Assembly: GCF_900094795.1 (NCBI RefSeq)
Contig: NZ_FMBC01000018.1
Location: 24,999-88,998 of the forward strand
Length of the DNA stretch: 64,000 nt
Reading direction: 5' to 3'
DNA from: Kosakonia oryziphila
GTDB lineage: Bacteria; Pseudomonadota; Gammaproteobacteria; Enterobacterales; Enterobacteriaceae
The notes under the pieces are model-generated. The model saw nothing but the letters and a program-made list of their open reading frames with translations. It did not search any database and was not told where the DNA came from. Positions 1 to 10,867 of this stretch are shown piece after piece. The number at the start of each line of letters is the position of its first letter. Position 1 is the stretch's first letter. The position numbers were made by a program, and so were the translations under genes.

Positions 1-857
1 GTCGGTGCCGTCACCACGCGCCCACCGGCAGCGTTCTCTTCGTTCACTGCCAGCGCGAACATATTGATCCAGTCAACCACGGCCATCGGATCGGTGTTGG
101 TCTTGTCACTGCTGACCAGCATACGGCGCAACGCAGCGGCACGGCGCGGAACGCGCAGTTTACCAGGTAATACTCCTTCCGTTGCGATACCGCGCTCTAT
201 ACCGCCCTGCATCACTTCCCATACACGGGCGAGATGCTGTTCCAGCTCGGCTTTGCTGTGCAGTGCCAGCTCGTTTTTCATCATCAACCCGGAGAGCGAT
301 AAACCGGTCTCCTGGCAATAGTGCTGTAAATCGGCAGCAGTTCGGTAAGGGTAGGGTACCTCTACCGGCGCACTGGCAGGCTGGCCAAAGTGTTCTTCGT
401 CAACAATAAACCCGCCGCCGATGGAGTAATAGGTCTGGCTGTAGAGCACCTGTTCGCCCGAGAGCGCGGTAATACGCATGCCGTTTTCGTGCAGCGAGAG
501 GTTATCCGCATGGAAATTCATGCATTGATCGACCGGAAACTCCACTTCATGCGCTTCGTTGGCCAGCAGTAGGCGGCCATGGGTATTAACATCCTGAATA
601 AAACCCGGAATGGCATCAATATTGACGGTATCCGGCAGATTCCCCGCCAGGCCCATAATAATCGCGATGTCAGTATGGTGCCCTTTACCGGTCAGGGAGA
701 GAGAGCCGTAAACATCCACCACAACACGAGTTACGTCGTGCAAAATTCCACGGGCAATCAGATCTTCTGTGAACTGTTTACCGGCTTTCATCGGACCAAC
801 GGTGTGCGAGCTGGACGGCCCGATACCGATTTTAAAAATATCAAATACGCTGATCAT
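1..857 (-). CDS. sdaB: L-serine dehydratase 2 (partial, C-terminal part outside window)
   Basis: Iron-sulfur L-serine deaminase, converting serine to pyruvate and ammonia. The first 285 codons are present, beginning MISVFDIFKIGIGPSSSHT at the ATG ending at 857. The SSSHT signature of the serine dehydratase beta domain lies near residues 15-19, and the alpha domain begins just before the window edge. The wording of the N-terminus (MISVFDIFKIG) fits SdaB rather than SdaA. The gene follows sdaC on the same strand after a gap of about 56 bases, so transport and breakdown of serine are probably co-transcribed. The C-terminal cysteines that bind the cluster lie outside the window. Confidence 0.97.
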   Translation of the reverse strand, partial: MISVFDIFKIGIGPSSSHTVGPMKAGKQFTEDLIARGILHDVTRVVVDVYGSLSLTGKGHHTDIAIIMGLAGNLPDTVNIDAIPGFIQDVNTHGRLLLANEAHEVEFPVDQCMNFHADNLSLHENGMRITALSGEQVLYSQTYYSIGGGFIVDEEHFGQPASAPVEVPYPYRTAADLQHYCQETGLSLSGLMMKNELALHSKAELEQHLARVWEVMQGGIERGIATEGVLPGKLRVPRRAAALRRMLVSSDKTNTDPMAVVDWINMFALAVNEENAAGGRVVTAP

Positions 858-913
858 GACGCATTATCCATTGCTATAGGGGATGCGCCGCCGGACAGGA
901 CGGCGCGAAAAGA

Positions 914-2206
914 TTAGCTGAACAGGGAGAAGAAGATCGCGGAGATGGCGATGAGACCCATAACCACTACGAAGATGTTGCTGATAGCGCCACTGTATTT
1001 GCGCATTGCCGGTACTTTCGCGATGGCATACATCGGCATCAGGAACAGGATCATCGCAATGATTGGCCCGCCCAGGGTTTCGATCATGCCCAGAATGCTT
1101 GGGTTCCAGGTGGCAACGGCCCAGGTGGTCAACAGCATAAACAGCGCGGTAATTTTGTTCAGTTTGTTGATTTCGATGGATTTACCTTTGCCGCGCAGAG
1201 ATTTAATCACCATACCGTTAAAACCTTCACGCGCGCCCAGGTAATGGCCGAGGAACGATTTGGTAATGGCGATCATCGCAATGATCGGCGCCATCCAGGC
1301 AATAACCGGCGCATTAAAGTGGTTCGCCAGATAAGAGAGAATGGAGATGTTCTGTTCTTTCGCCGAGGCCAGATCGGCGGGTGCCAGGCTCAGCACACAG
1401 CTAAACACAAAGAACATAACCGTCATCACCATCATGATGTGAGCGAAGGCCAGAATGCGGGAACATTTACGCTCGGCTTCTGCGCCGTACTCTTCACGCT
1501 TGGCAACGGCAAAGGAGGAGATGATCGGCGAGTGGTTAAACGAGAACACCATCACCGGGATTGCCAGCCATAACGTCATCCACAGACCATTGCCAGTAGC
1601 AGAAGCACTGCTCAGCGACAAGGTTTCCAGCACAGCACCGTTCCACTGCGGAATCAGGTACACCGCCAGCACCATCAGTGCGATAACAAACGGGAATACC
1701 AGGATACTCATCGCTTTCACAATCATCTGCTCACCGAAGCGCACGATGGTCATCATACCTACGATAAGGATCAGCGACAGGATCGCACGCGGCGGCGGGG
1801 TCATTCCCAACTGATGGGTCATAAAGCTGGCCACGGTATTGGTGATCGCCACGCTATAAACCAGCAGGATCGGATAAATCGCAAAGAAATAAAGCAGGGT
1901 AATCAACTTACCTGCGCCGATACCGAAGTGCTCTTCGACCACTTCAGTAATGTCTTCTCCCGGGTTTTTACCAGACAACACAAAGCGGGTCAGACCCCGG
2001 TGGGCGAAGTAGGTCATCGGAAAAGCAAGAATTGCCATGATGATGAGCGGGATCAAGCCGCCGACACCGGCGTTAATCGGCAGAAACAGAACACCTGCGC
2101 CGATAGCAGTGCCGTAAAGGCCCAGCATCCACATGGTGTCGGTTTTGCGCCATGAACTGCGTGTTTCTACTACAGAGGTTCTTGCGCCAGTCTGAATAGT
2201 TTCCAT
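914..2206 (-). CDS. sdaC: Serine/proton symporter SdaC
   Basis: Inner-membrane serine transporter of the hydroxy/aromatic amino acid permease family. The 430-residue product starts [12 protein letters not shown] and has about 11 hydrophobic segments, the length expected for SdaC (429 in E. coli). I chose the ATG at 2206 because it matches the family start and has AGGAG just upstream. A longer reading frame extends 21 codons further but adds an unrelated charged and hydrophobic stretch. Conserved stretches such as [18 protein letters not shown] and [19 protein letters not shown] are intact. It lies directly upstream of sdaB, and both are read leftward, so uptake feeds deamination. Confidence 0.97.
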   Translation of the reverse strand: METIQTGARTSVVETRSSWRKTDTMWMLGLYGTAIGAGVLFLPINAGVGGLIPLIIMAILAFPMTYFAHRGLTRFVLSGKNPGEDITEVVEEHFGIGAGKLITLLYFFAIYPILLVYSVAITNTVASFMTHQLGMTPPPRAILSLILIVGMMTIVRFGEQMIVKAMSILVFPFVIALMVLAVYLIPQWNGAVLETLSLSSASATGNGLWMTLWLAIPVMVFSFNHSPIISSFAVAKREEYGAEAERKCSRILAFAHIMMVMTVMFFVFSCVLSLAPADLASAKEQNISILSYLANHFNAPVIAWMAPIIAMIAITKSFLGHYLGAREGFNGMVIKSLRGKGKSIEINKLNKITALFMLLTTWAVATWNPSILGMIETLGGPIIAMILFLMPMYAIAKVPAMRKYSGAISNIFVVVMGLIAISAIFFSLFS

Positions 2207-2652
2207 TGATACATCTCCTGGGGGGAAATAAAATACTGCCGTTACAGACAGATCAAATGTCGTAAACAACAGTGTTAATATTTAAGTCTGTCAATTACAG
2301 TTTTTTTATAATTTATCCCTGTAACTATTTGCGGCGGAAAGATACAGCTAAGTTATGACAGCATCAGTGACACGGATCTCAATTGCAATAATCTACTTTC
2401 GATGTGGATATATTTAGACCATTTATCTGGCTAATTATTAACAGATGAAATTTATGGGTGAAAAGGCTAACGCTCGCCAGATATATGATAAAATTTCGCG
2501 GAGCGAAATATGATAAATGCACTGAAAAATAACGTTTTTGCAGTCATTTATCGATGTTAAAAGCGGTTATAATGTATGAATTGCTGGTCAGCAAATGATC
2601 GGTTAAATGCAAGGTATAAGGGCGGATTATGATTCCGCCCTGGAAAGGTCAA
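2207..2652. other. sdaC upstream region
   Basis: This 446-base AT-rich gap lies between ppnN and sdaC (both leftward) and has no convincing ORF. It presumably carries the sdaC promoter. A short perfect hairpin (atttcgc/gcgaaat, 2493-2509) is flanked by a direct repeat of atatgataaa (2483-2492 and 2508-2517). A GC stem, gggcgga/tccgccc at 2620-2640, lies just past the ppnN stop. It could end ppnN transcription, but no U-run follows. I could not assign a regulator site with confidence. Confidence 0.6.
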
Positions 2653-4017
2653 TCAGGTACAAATTTCGTAGCAGGGAATGTAAGCGGAACCGGGGAGTTT
2701 CATACGGTGCTGGGCAACAAAACCCTGCAACAGATCGTCCATCCGGCGCATCATGTCACTATCGCCGTGAATTTTATAAGGGCCAAACGCTTCAATCGCG
2801 CGGATACCGGGTTCTTTCACGTTACCTGCGACAATCCCCGAGAAGGCCCGGCGCAGATCCGCCGCCAGCACTTCTACCGGTTGGTCAGGGTAAAGTTTCA
2901 GGTTCGCCATATTTTCATGGCTCGGTTCGAACGGTACTTGTAGATCAGGCGCAATGCGAATTGACCAGTTGAAACTATAGGCATCGCCGGTATCGCGACG
3001 GTTCTCTTTCACCAGTGGCATGGCTTTTTTCATCTGGCGTGCCACTTCAGCCGCATCATTAATGATGATGGTGTAGTAGCGACGTGCGGCTTCACCCAGC
3101 GTATTGGCAATAAATTCATCCAGAACGCGGAAGTAGTCCGCACTCTCTTTCGGCCCGGTGAGGATCAGCGGCAGTACCTGATTTTTGTTCGCCGGATTCA
3201 TCAGGATCCCCAGCAGATAGAGCAGCTCTTCCGCCGTGCCCACGCCACCAGGAAAGATAATGATTCCGTGCGCGATGCGGACAAAAGCTTCAAGCCGTTT
3301 TTCAATATCCGGCATGATGATCAACTCATTGACCAGCGGGTTCGGCGGCTCAGCGGCAATAATGGATGGCTCGGTCATGCCGATAAAACGTCCATCCTTA
3401 TAACGTTGCTGCGCATGGCCAACAGCGGCGCCTTTCATCGGTGCTTCCATAGCGCCCGGCCCGCAGCCGGTGCAGATATTCAGCTCGCGCAGGCCCAACT
3501 GCGTACCCACACGGCGGGCGTAAAGGTATTCGGTTTCGTTGATCGAGTGGCCACCCCAACAAACCACCATATTTGGCGCTTCGCTTACGTGCAGGGCGCG
3601 CGCGTTGCGCAAAATGGAGAAAACCAGGTTAGTAATATGGATAGAACTTTCCAGATTTAAATGCTGGAAACGCCCGGCATTATAAATTTGCCCACTGACG
3701 AAGAGGATATCGCGCAGGACCGCGAACAGGTTGGCCTGCAACGAGCGAATGATCCGCCCATCGACAAAAGCCTCTTCCGGCGGGTTGATCAGTTCCAGCT
3801 TCACGCCGCGTTCACGGCGCAACACATTAATATCAAAACCTACATTGCGGGAAAGCAGCTCTTTGCTGCTATCCGTCTGACTCCCTGAGTTCAGTACAGC
3901 GAGCGAGCAGTTGCGAAACAGTTGATAAAGGTCGCTGCTGGCCGTGCGTTTAAGCATATCGACTTCCAGCTGCGACAGCATATCCATTGAGCCAAGCGGG
4001 CTAATATGTGTAATCAA
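2653..4017 (-). CDS. ppnN: Pyrimidine/purine nucleotide 5'-monophosphate nucleosidase PpnN
   Basis: PpnN (formerly YgdH) hydrolyses nucleoside monophosphates to base and ribose 5-phosphate and is stimulated by (p)ppGpp in E. coli. The 454-residue product has the same length as the E. coli enzyme. It carries the LOG-family motif PGGVGTAEE at residues 256-264, including the catalytic Glu, flanked by GHSIN and [15 protein letters not shown]. The N-terminal and C-terminal extensions typical of PpnN rather than short LOG proteins are present. AAGGAG lies a few bases before the ATG. relA, the main source of its effector, lies 14 kb away in the same window. Confidence 0.97.
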   Translation of the reverse strand: MITHISPLGSMDMLSQLEVDMLKRTASSDLYQLFRNCSLAVLNSGSQTDSSKELLSRNVGFDINVLRRERGVKLELINPPEEAFVDGRIIRSLQANLFAVLRDILFVSGQIYNAGRFQHLNLESSIHITNLVFSILRNARALHVSEAPNMVVCWGGHSINETEYLYARRVGTQLGLRELNICTGCGPGAMEAPMKGAAVGHAQQRYKDGRFIGMTEPSIIAAEPPNPLVNELIIMPDIEKRLEAFVRIAHGIIIFPGGVGTAEELLYLLGILMNPANKNQVLPLILTGPKESADYFRVLDEFIANTLGEAARRYYTIIINDAAEVARQMKKAMPLVKENRRDTGDAYSFNWSIRIAPDLQVPFEPSHENMANLKLYPDQPVEVLAADLRRAFSGIVAGNVKEPGIRAIEAFGPYKIHGDSDMMRRMDDLLQGFVAQHRMKLPGSAYIPCYEICT

Positions 4018-4103
4018 GTGAACTCCTTACGGGACGGAATTTATCTTCCTGGTGATTACAATAGCCCTGGCTTATGACGTTTAACAACCCGGCGGGAAAT
4101 GTT

Positions 4104-4949
4104 TTACTGACGAACCAGACGCCCGGTGGCGGGAATGAAATCAGTATTGGTACGCCACGGATTGATATCCAGCCCGCCACGACGCGTGTAGCGTGCGTAA
4201 ACGCTCAGTTTTTCGGGGTGGCAGAAGCGCTGAATGTCGGTAAAAATGCGCTCAACGCACTGTTCGTGAAACTCGTTGTGATGGCGGAAAGAGACCAGAT
4301 AACGCAGCAACTTCTCGCGATCGATCTTTGGCCCCCGGTACTGGATCTGCACTGAGCCCCAGTCTGGCTGGTGGGTAATCAGACAGTTTGATTTTAGCAG
4401 ATGGCTAACCAGCGTCTCTTCAACAACTTTTCCGCTGGCGGCGCCCGTCAGCCATGCAGCGTCAAAGGTGTAGTTCTCGATTTCAATATCCTGATCATCA
4501 ATGCAGGTACCATGAAAATGGGCAATCGGCTGACCTTCCAGTTCATCAATACGGTACAGCGCCACGCTGACGTTGCCTTGTGCACAGGCACTCAAATCTC
4601 GTTGCAGGGTCTCGCGTACCTCATCCCAACTGGCGAAGCGTGTCTGGTTAAAACTGTTGAGATAGAGTTTAAAGCTTTTCGATTCCACCAGATTTACGCT
4701 GGCGTAATCCAGTTCGACGTGGCCTACCGCAACTTGCGGCAAACCTTTGGCGTTCAGCCAGGAGAGTTCATAAAGTGTCCAAATATCCGCCCCCTGAAAA
4801 GGAAGATTCCCGGCCGTCAGGCCCAGCGGATCGCGGTTTAATGAACGGGGAACGCCCTGCAACAGGCTGGCGTCATAGGTGTCGCGGTAATCGGTAGTTT
4901 TGCCAAGCGTCAGGCCAGCCAGCGCCTGGTGGTTATCGTAAGAAGACAT
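4104..4949 (-). CDS. queF: NADPH-dependent 7-cyano-7-deazaguanine reductase QueF
   Basis: Reduces preQ0 to preQ1 in queuosine synthesis. The 281-residue protein is the long two-domain form found in enterobacteria. The QueF motif [12 protein letters not shown] is at residues 89-100, and the nucleophilic cysteine sits in [15 protein letters not shown] (C189). The C-terminal [16 protein letters not shown] stretch is conserved. The gene is divergent from syd, with about 70 bases between the two starts. queE and queD of the same pathway lie further right in the window, with the upstream queC not present. Confidence 0.97.
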   Translation of the reverse strand: MSSYDNHQALAGLTLGKTTDYRDTYDASLLQGVPRSLNRDPLGLTAGNLPFQGADIWTLYELSWLNAKGLPQVAVGHVELDYASVNLVESKSFKLYLNSFNQTRFASWDEVRETLQRDLSACAQGNVSVALYRIDELEGQPIAHFHGTCIDDQDIEIENYTFDAAWLTGAASGKVVEETLVSHLLKSNCLITHQPDWGSVQIQYRGPKIDREKLLRYLVSFRHHNEFHEQCVERIFTDIQRFCHPEKLSVYARYTRRGGLDINPWRTNTDFIPATGRLVRQ

Positions 4950-5018
4950 GTTTCATCGCCATTTTGCAGGTAAACTATTACGCAGAGTTTATCCTGGCTT
5001 ATGTGAAGAGAGAAATCG

Positions 5019-5564
5019 GTGGAAAACGAGACGGCCATTGCGCTGAAAGCTTTTACGGAACGTTATTGCGACGCGTGGCACGCAGCGCGCGGCACCTGGC
5101 CACAAAGCGAGGAGCTGCACGGTATTCCCTCGCCTTGCATTATTTCTTCAACCGACGAGTATGTGATCTGGCAACCTCAACCATTCCCCGCGCAACCGAA
5201 CGTAAAGCCGATTGAGCAGGCAATGGATATTGTGGTACAAACGCCGATTCATACGTTTTATGCCACGCAATTCGCCGGGGATATGTACGCCCGCCTTGAT
5301 ACACTGCCGCTGACATTGTTGCAAACCTGGAGCGAAGAAGATTTTTTGCGCGTACAGGAAAACCTGATTGGTCATCTTGTTACGCAGAAAAGGTTAAAGC
5401 TTTCGCCGACGTTGTTTATCGCCACGCTTGATAGCGAGCTGGATGTTATTTCGCTGTGTAATCTGAGCGGTGAAGTGGTGCAAGAGACGCTGGGGACTCG
5501 TCAGCGTACCGTTTTGGCCCCCAGCCTTGCGGATTTCCTCAACCGGCTCGAACCTGTCGTGTAG
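5019..5564 (+). CDS. syd: SecY-interacting protein Syd
   Basis: Small cytosolic protein that binds SecY at the inner face of the membrane and is thought to check the quality of the translocon. The 181-residue product matches Syd in length and in conserved stretches: [47 protein letters not shown] and [15 protein letters not shown]. The start is a GTG at 5019, preceded by a weak purine-rich ribosome site (agagag). The N-terminal five residues differ from E. coli but alignment is continuous from residue 8. csrB follows on the same strand but has its own promoter. Confidence 0.95.
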   Translation: MENETAIALKAFTERYCDAWHAARGTWPQSEELHGIPSPCIISSTDEYVIWQPQPFPAQPNVKPIEQAMDIVVQTPIHTFYATQFAGDMYARLDTLPLTLLQTWSEEDFLRVQENLIGHLVTQKRLKLSPTLFIATLDSELDVISLCNLSGEVVQETLGTRQRTVLAPSLADFLNRLEPVV

Positions 5565-5583
5565 TCCTCGATGCCACTCAGTG

Positions 5584-5617
5584 TGTGCGAGATCTCTCAC
5601 ACGATCTGTGAGAGATC
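5584..5617 (+). promoter_or_regulatory. UvrY (GacA-type) binding box upstream of csrB
   Basis: The 18-mer tgtgcgagatctctcaca (5584-5601) is a close match to the palindromic UvrY/GacA box (TGTGAGAGATCTCTTACA in E. coli csrB). A further half, tgtgagagatc, follows at 5608-5617, so the sequence reads as a larger inverted repeat. It lies about 175-190 bases before the csrB start, where UvrY acts on E. coli csrB. The sensor kinase gene barA is in the same window. Confidence 0.85.
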
Positions 5618-5740
5618 GACTGGACATTTGCCATACAGACATTGTGCTATTTTCCATATAATTATTTACTTTCATAACGTTACGATTTAACACTTGTGTT
5701 TAAAAGGTTTCATTCAAAAGAAAATATGCGTTAGGTGTCC

Positions 5741-5768
5741 TTGTCAGGGGGCGCAGAATGGGTAATTC
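5741..5768 (+). promoter_or_regulatory. csrB promoter (-35/-10)
   Basis: A TTGTCA hexamer at 5741-5746 is separated by 16 bases from TAATTC at 5763-5768. The inferred RNA start, G5776 (gtcgacaggg), is 8 bases after the -10. The RNA 5' end matches that of E. coli CsrB. Confidence 0.75.
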
Positions 5769-5775
5769 TGTTTCT

Positions 5776-6141
5776 GTCGACAGGGAATTTGACAATGAAG
5801 CGTACATCAGGATGATGTTGCTTCAGGGATACACCGGGAAGGTGCTACAGGGAAAGGCTTCAGGATGAAGCAACTGGACAACGCAGGATTGCGCTAAGGG
5901 ACGCCTCCAGGAAGGAGAATGAGAGTAGGTCAGGATGGCCTGCAGATCAGGATGATCAGGGACACGCATTAAGGATAATGCTAAGTCACATCGGGGTGGT
6001 GTGAGCATGATGCACAGTTCACGGATGAACAGGTCAGGAGACCACAGGAAAAGTTTTCACGGATGAGCAGGGAGCACAACGAGTAGCTGGACTGCTATGA
6101 AACGAACCGGGAGCACTGTTTTTACAGTGCTCCCTTTTTTT
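5776..6141 (+). ncRNA. csrB: CsrB regulatory RNA
   Basis: CsrB sequesters the RNA-binding regulator CsrA. The transcript of about 366 nt begins gtcgacagggaa and carries about 22 GGA motifs, most in caggatg, cagggaa or acggatg contexts. Many sit in the loops of small hairpins, such as aggcttcaggatgaagc and ttcacggatgaac. It ends in a strong intrinsic terminator, gggagcactg/cagtgctccc followed by seven T. Position between syd and yqcC and orientation match E. coli csrB. An upstream UvrY box indicates control by BarA/UvrY. The RNA has diverged considerably in sequence from E. coli while keeping the GGA pattern. Confidence 0.96.
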
Positions 6142-6197
6142 ATTTGCTCTGGTCTTTGCTATGCTGCGCGCCAGTCTGTTTTCTACCGGGGGTTTTT

Positions 6198-6527
6198 ATG
6201 ACTCTGCATCAACGAGTGCGCGAGCAACTTCATCAACTCGAAGCGCAACTGCGCGAGCAAAATCTATGGCAAAGCGCGGCGCCAGCGCCGGATGCCTTTG
6301 AAAGCACGCAACCCTTTTGTATGGATACCCTTGAGCCGTTCGAGTGGCTGCAATGGGTCTTAATTCCGCGTATGCACGCGCTGCTGGATAGCCAGCAACC
6401 GCTACCGCAGGCGTTTGCCATCGCGCCCTATTATGAAATCGCTGTGGACGCCACACACCCCTCCCGTGAGGTGATGCTGGTTCACCTTCAGCAGCTTGAT
6501 GCGCTGTTCTCTGGCGAAGATGACTAA
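6198..6527 (+). CDS. yqcC: YqcC family protein
   Basis: Conserved 109-residue cytosolic protein of unknown function (YqcC/DUF446 family). It carries the family stretch STQPFCMDTLEPFEWLQWVLIPRMHALLD and the motif AIAPYYE. I chose the ATG at 6198, preceded by a purine-rich ccggggg, because it gives the family length. A reading frame with a TTG start at 6144 would begin within 3 bases of the csrB terminator. Its stop overlaps the truC start by one base (taATG), so the two are translationally coupled. Its job may relate to tRNA pseudouridylation, but that is only an inference from neighbourhood. Confidence 0.93.
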   Translation: MTLHQRVREQLHQLEAQLREQNLWQSAAPAPDAFESTQPFCMDTLEPFEWLQWVLIPRMHALLDSQQPLPQAFAIAPYYEIAVDATHPSREVMLVHLQQLDALFSGEDD

Positions 6528-7321
6528 TGCTGGAGATTATTTACCAGGACGAATGGCTGGTGGCGGTGAACAAACCCTCCGGCTGGCTGGTACACCGTAG
6601 CTGGTTGGATCGCGATGAAAAAGTGGTGGTAATGCAAACCGTGCGCGACCAAATCGGTCAGCACGTTTTTACCGCGCATCGTCTCGACAGGCCAACGTCC
6701 GGCGTTTTATTGATGGGGCTTTCCAGCGAAGCGGGCCGACGTCTGGCGCAGCAGTTTGAGCAGCATCAAATCCAGAAACGTTATCACGCGATTGTGCGCG
6801 GTTGGTTGATGGAAGAGGCACTGCTTGATTACCCGCTGGTGGAGGAACTGGACAAAGTTGCCGATAAATTTGCCCGCGCGAATAAAGAGCCGCAGCCAGC
6901 AGTAACCCATTATCGTGGGCTGGCAACCACCGAAATGCCCGTGGCGACCAGTAAATTCCCGACCACCCGTTATGGGCTGGTCGAACTGGAACCGAAAACC
7001 GGCCGTAAACATCAATTACGTCGCCACCTGGCGCACTTACGCCATCCGATCATTGGCGACAGCAAGCACGGCGATTTGCGGCAAAACCGCAGCGCCGCAG
7101 AGCATTTTGGTTGTCAGCGGCTGATGCTGCATGCCAGCCAGTTAACGCTCACACACCCCTTTACCGGCGAAGCCTTAACGTTACGCGCCGGGTTGGATGA
7201 AGTGTGGATGCAGGCGCTGTCGCGCTTCGGCTGGCTCGGTCTTCTCCCTGAGAATGAAAGGGTTGAGTTTGCGCCGCTGAACGGTCAGGATGAGGACCAT
7301 CTCGAATCACACAAGGAGTGA
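6527..7321 (+). CDS. truC: tRNA pseudouridine(65) synthase TruC
   Basis: Makes pseudouridine 65 in the T-stem of tRNA-Ile and tRNA-Asp. The 264-residue RluA-family enzyme has the catalytic motif HRLDRPTSG, with Asp54 as nucleophile, and the later [11 protein letters not shown] and [11 protein letters not shown] motifs of this family. Length and sequence follow E. coli TruC (260 aa), with the last about 12 residues variable. It overlaps yqcC by one base. yqcA starts 6 bases after its stop, and the ribosome site AAGGAG of yqcA lies inside the truC end, so yqcC-truC-yqcA form an operon. Confidence 0.97.
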   Translation: MLEIIYQDEWLVAVNKPSGWLVHRSWLDRDEKVVVMQTVRDQIGQHVFTAHRLDRPTSGVLLMGLSSEAGRRLAQQFEQHQIQKRYHAIVRGWLMEEALLDYPLVEELDKVADKFARANKEPQPAVTHYRGLATTEMPVATSKFPTTRYGLVELEPKTGRKHQLRRHLAHLRHPIIGDSKHGDLRQNRSAAEHFGCQRLMLHASQLTLTHPFTGEALTLRAGLDEVWMQALSRFGWLGLLPENERVEFAPLNGQDEDHLESHKE

Positions 7322-7326
7322 TGAGC

Positions 7327-7776
7327 ATGGCGAAGGTCGGAATTTTTGTTGGCACCATGTACGGTAATTCGCTGCTGGTGGCGGAAGAAGCGCAAGAAAT
7401 ATTAAACGCACATGGTCATAACGTAGTGGTGTTTGAAGATCCTACCGCGGCGGACTGGGATAATAACAATGGTCATTACGCGCTGGTGGTAACGTCTACG
7501 ACCGGGCAGGGCGATTTGCCGGACAGTATTGCGCCGTTGTTCCATTACCTGCGTGATACTGTGGGTTACCAGCCTGATTTACATTATGGTGTGATTGCCC
7601 TGGGCGATAGCACATACGCCAATTTCTGCGGCGGTGGCAAACAGTTTGATGCTTTGTTGCAGGAGCAGGGCGCACAGCGCATTGGTGATATGCTGCTGAT
7701 TGACGCGAGTGAAGACCCGGAGCCGGAAAGCGTGTCAAATCCGTGGGTTGAACACTGGGCAACGCTGCTGAAATAA
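7327..7776 (+). CDS. yqcA: Flavodoxin YqcA
   Basis: Short-chain flavodoxin of 149 residues that binds FMN and carries electrons in the cytosol. The phosphate-binding loop GTMYGNS is at residues 7-13, the family stretch [12 protein letters not shown] is near 60 and GDSTYANFC near 94. I chose the third possible ATG (7327) because it gives the start of the E. coli protein and is well spaced from AAGGAG. Upstream methionines (7318, 7321) are too close to that site. It is the last gene of the yqcC-truC operon, and its electron acceptor is unknown. Confidence 0.94.
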   Translation: MAKVGIFVGTMYGNSLLVAEEAQEILNAHGHNVVVFEDPTAADWDNNNGHYALVVTSTTGQGDLPDSIAPLFHYLRDTVGYQPDLHYGVIALGDSTYANFCGGGKQFDALLQEQGAQRIGDMLLIDASEDPEPESVSNPWVEHWATLLK

Positions 7777-7778
7777 CG

Positions 7779-7806
7779 TTTTTCCTCCTCAGCCGGGGAG
7801 GAAAAA
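7779..7806 (+). terminator. Terminator after yqcA
   Basis: The stem tttttcctcc/ggaggaaaaa has a short loop and lies just after the yqcA stop. It is symmetrical in A/T tails, so could act in both directions. Confidence 0.7.
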
Positions 7807-8155
7807 TGCCCTCTTTTTACAGCGTCAAGCGACGCATTTCACATTCTTAGATCATTACCCTCGTCTGACCTTATTTGCCGATCTCCGGTTTCCATTTCCG
7901 TGAAGTACTCCCCATCAGCCTGGGCTAATGCAATAAAGCAACTTGGCGGGGCTGGTGAATGTTGTGTTGTTGCACGGTGAGAGTTAAAAGGCAGCTTCTT
8001 ATACTTTTCTCGCTAGTTAAAAAATGCGTTCCGCTAAGGGAAAAAAAACCTGCAGGAACAGCAAAAAACACAACTACATCATCCTGCCTTCCCCTACAGG
8101 TTGTGCCGTACAGGATGAATGTACAAAAGAACATTGATGCTTCGGGAGTACAACC
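7807..8155. other. gudP upstream region
   Basis: About 350 bases between the yqcA terminator and gudP hold no convincing gene. The region presumably carries the gud promoter. E. coli gud genes are activated by CdaR, but I do not recognise a CdaR site here. The last 15 bases before gudP (cttcgggagtacaacc) contain the GGGAG ribosome site. Confidence 0.5.
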
Positions 8156-9508
8156 ATGAGTACATTCAGCCAGGCGGCGAGCGGCGCTGAAAAGCGCACT
8201 AACGCCCGCTACTGGATAGTGGTGATGCTGTTTATCGTCACATCCTTCAACTACGGCGATCGCGCAACCTTGTCGATTGCCGGTTCGGAGATGTCCAAAT
8301 CCATCGGCCTTGATTCGATCTCCATGGGCTATGTTTTTTCTGCCTTTTCATGGGCCTATGTAATTGGCCAGATCCCGGGTGGTTGGTTGCTTGACCGCTT
8401 CGGCTCCAAACGGGTCTATTTCTGGTCCATCTTTACATGGTCGATGTTTACCTTACTGCAGGGCTTTGTCGATATCTTCAGTGGCTTCGGCATCATCGTG
8501 GCTCTCTTTACTCTGCGTTTTATGGTCGGTCTGGCTGAATCGCCCTCCTTCCCTGGTAACAGTCGTATTGTTGCGGCCTGGTTCCCGGCGCAGGAGAGGG
8601 GCACGGCAGTGGCGATTTTTAACTCTGCACAATATTTCGCGACCGTTATTTTTGCGCCGATCATGGGCTGGCTGACGCACGAAGTGGGCTGGTCGCACGT
8701 CTTCTTCTTCATGGGCGGTTTAGGGATCTTCATCAGCCTGCTGTGGCAGAAAATGATCCACGAGCCGAATCAGCACCCTGGCGTCAACAAGAAAGAGCTG
8801 GAGTACATTGCCGAAGGCGGCGCGCTGATCAACATGGATCAGAAGAACAACATTCATAGTGTCCCGTTCTCGGAAAAATGGGGGCAGATTAAGCAACTGT
8901 TGGGTTCGCGCATGATGATCGGCGTTTACCTGGGGCAGTACTGCATTAACGCTCTGACCTACTTCTTTATCACCTGGTTCCCGGTATATCTGGTGCAAGC
9001 GCGCGGCATGTCAATCCTGAAGGCCGGGTTTATTGCATCAATTCCGGCTATTTGCGGATTTGTCGGCGGCGTACTTGGCGGTGTCATTTCAGACTGGTTA
9101 ATGCGTCGCTACGGCTCGCTGAATATGGCGCGCAAAACACCGATCGTGCTGGGCATGCTGCTCTCGATGAGTATGGTGTTTTGTAACTATACCAACTCGG
9201 AAATGATGATCATCGGCTTTATGTCGCTGGCCTTCTTTGGTAAAGGGATTGGCGCGCTGGGCTGGGCGGTGATGGCAGATACCGCGCCGAAAGAGATCAG
9301 CGGTCTGAGCGGCGGCCTGTTCAATATGTTCGGCAACATTTCCGGCATCGTGACGCCAATTGCTATCGGCTACATTGTTGGTACCACCGGTTCGTTTAAT
9401 GGCGCGCTGATTTATGTCGGTATCCATGCACTGGTCGCGATATTGAGCTATCTGGTGCTGGTCGGCGATATCAAACGTATCGTACTGAAACCAGCAGGAC
9501 GTGAGTAA
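8156..9508 (+). CDS. gudP: D-glucarate/galactarate transporter GudP
   Basis: Major facilitator superfamily symporter (anion:cation symporter branch) for hexarates. The 450-residue product has the same length as E. coli GudP and about 12 membrane segments. Family motifs include [16 protein letters not shown] near residue 25, [16 protein letters not shown] near 69-84 and [12 protein letters not shown] near 380. It is the first gene of the gud operon. Its stop overlaps the gudX start by one base (taATG), coupling uptake to breakdown. Confidence 0.97.
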   Translation: MSTFSQAASGAEKRTNARYWIVVMLFIVTSFNYGDRATLSIAGSEMSKSIGLDSISMGYVFSAFSWAYVIGQIPGGWLLDRFGSKRVYFWSIFTWSMFTLLQGFVDIFSGFGIIVALFTLRFMVGLAESPSFPGNSRIVAAWFPAQERGTAVAIFNSAQYFATVIFAPIMGWLTHEVGWSHVFFFMGGLGIFISLLWQKMIHEPNQHPGVNKKELEYIAEGGALINMDQKNNIHSVPFSEKWGQIKQLLGSRMMIGVYLGQYCINALTYFFITWFPVYLVQARGMSILKAGFIASIPAICGFVGGVLGGVISDWLMRRYGSLNMARKTPIVLGMLLSMSMVFCNYTNSEMMIIGFMSLAFFGKGIGALGWAVMADTAPKEISGLSGGLFNMFGNISGIVTPIAIGYIVGTTGSFNGALIYVGIHALVAILSYLVLVGDIKRIVLKPAGRE

Positions 9509-10848
9509 TGAATACACAAGCTAGCCCGATTATCACCGGGATGAAAGTTATTCCCGTCGCCGGGCATGACAGTATGCTGATGAACATTGGTGGCGCGCAT
9601 AACGCTTACTTCACGCGCAACATTGTCGTGCTTACGGATAACGCCGGGAATACTGGCGTCGGTGAAGCGCCCGGCGGCGAAGTGATCTACAAAACGCTGG
9701 TTGATGCCACTCCGATGGTAGTCGGGCAGGAAGTTGCCCGGCTGAATAAAGTGGTGCAGCGCGTTCATAAAGGCAACCAGGCGGCAGATTTCGACACCTT
9801 CGGCAAAGGCGCATGGACCTTTGAGCTGCGCGTCAATGCGGTTGCAGCGCTGGAAGCCGCGCTGCTCGATCTGCTCGGTAAAGCGCTGAACGTACCGGTG
9901 TGCGAACTGCTTGGTCCCGGCAAACAGCGCGATGCCGTAACCGTTCTGGGTTATCTGTTCTATGTCGGCGATCGCACGAAAACCGATCTCCCCTATCTGG
10001 ATGCCACGCCCGGTAGCCACGACTGGTACCACCTGCGTCATCAGGAAGCAATGACCAGCGATGCAGTGGTACGTCTGGCGGAGGCCTCGCAGGATCGCTA
10101 CGGCTTCAAAGATTTCAAACTTAAAGGCGGCGTACTGCCCGGCGAGCAAGAGATTGAAACCGTAAAGGCGTTGAAAAAACGCTTCCCGAAAGCGCGCATT
10201 ACTGTGGATCCGAACGGTGCCTGGCTGCTGGACGAAGCCATAAGCCTGTGTAAAGGGCTGAATGATGTGCTGACCTACGCCGAAGATCCGTGCGGTGCAG
10301 AGCAGGGTTTCTCCGGCCGTGAAGTAATGGCGGAGTTCCGCCGCGCCACAGGTCTGCCGGTCGCCACCAATATGATCGCCACCAACTGGCGAGAAATGGG
10401 GCACGCGGTGATGCTGAATGCCGTCGATATTCCGCTGGCGGATCCGCACTTCTGGACGCTCTCCGGCGCCGTGCGGGTTGCACAGTTATGCGACGACTGG
10501 GGGCTGACCTGGGGTTGTCACTCTAACAATCATTTCGATATTTCACTGGCGATGTTTACCCATGTCGGCGCTGCTGCGCCGGGGACGCCAACCGCTATTG
10601 ACACCCACTGGATCTGGCAGGAGGGCGATGCCCGCCTGACCAAACAACCGCTGGAAATCAGGCAGGGCAAAATCGCCGTACCGGATGCGCCAGGCCTCGG
10701 TGTGGAGATCGACTGGCATCAAATCGAGAAAGCGCATGCCGCCTATAAAAAATTGCCTGGCGGTGCGCGCAATGACGCAGGCCCGATGCAGTACCTCATC
10801 CCGGGCTGGACGTTTGACAAAAAACGCCCGGTCTTTGGACGTCATTGA
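9508..10848 (+). CDS. gudX: Glucarate dehydratase-related protein GudX
   Basis: Enolase-superfamily member of 446 residues, a paralogue of GudD. It keeps the KLK motif (K206 in KDFKLKGG), the DPNGAW and AEDPCG metal-binding stretches and the HSNNHFD motif of the general base. The catalytic residues of glucarate dehydratases therefore all appear present. In E. coli GudX acts poorly on hexarates and its role is unclear. Here it lies between gudP (1-base overlap) and gudD (about 20-base gap), as in E. coli, and much of its sequence after residue 200 is nearly that of GudD, consistent with an old tandem duplication. Confidence 0.96.
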   Translation: MNTQASPIITGMKVIPVAGHDSMLMNIGGAHNAYFTRNIVVLTDNAGNTGVGEAPGGEVIYKTLVDATPMVVGQEVARLNKVVQRVHKGNQAADFDTFGKGAWTFELRVNAVAALEAALLDLLGKALNVPVCELLGPGKQRDAVTVLGYLFYVGDRTKTDLPYLDATPGSHDWYHLRHQEAMTSDAVVRLAEASQDRYGFKDFKLKGGVLPGEQEIETVKALKKRFPKARITVDPNGAWLLDEAISLCKGLNDVLTYAEDPCGAEQGFSGREVMAEFRRATGLPVATNMIATNWREMGHAVMLNAVDIPLADPHFWTLSGAVRVAQLCDDWGLTWGCHSNNHFDISLAMFTHVGAAAPGTPTAIDTHWIWQEGDARLTKQPLEIRQGKIAVPDAPGLGVEIDWHQIEKAHAAYKKLPGGARNDAGPMQYLIPGWTFDKKRPVFGRH

Positions 10849-10867
10849 GAAAGAAAAGGATAAAAAA

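Noticed and set aside
61..917. Several rightward frames opposite sdaB
   Set aside because: They are antisense shadows of sdaB and have no ribosome sites or recognisable domains.
4074..4841. Rightward frames opposite queF
   Set aside because: Shadows of a strongly conserved gene; composition follows the queF codon pattern.
6144..6197. TTG start for yqcC 18 codons upstream
   Set aside because: It would begin immediately after the csrB terminator and has no ribosome site; the ATG at 6198 gives the family length.
9448..10449. A 333-codon frame opposite gudX
   Set aside because: Long only because GC-rich enolase-family genes leave the antisense frame open; no homology seen.
10685..10867. Long N-terminal extension of gudD
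   Set aside because: It lies inside gudX in another frame; the family start at 10868 has its own ribosome site.
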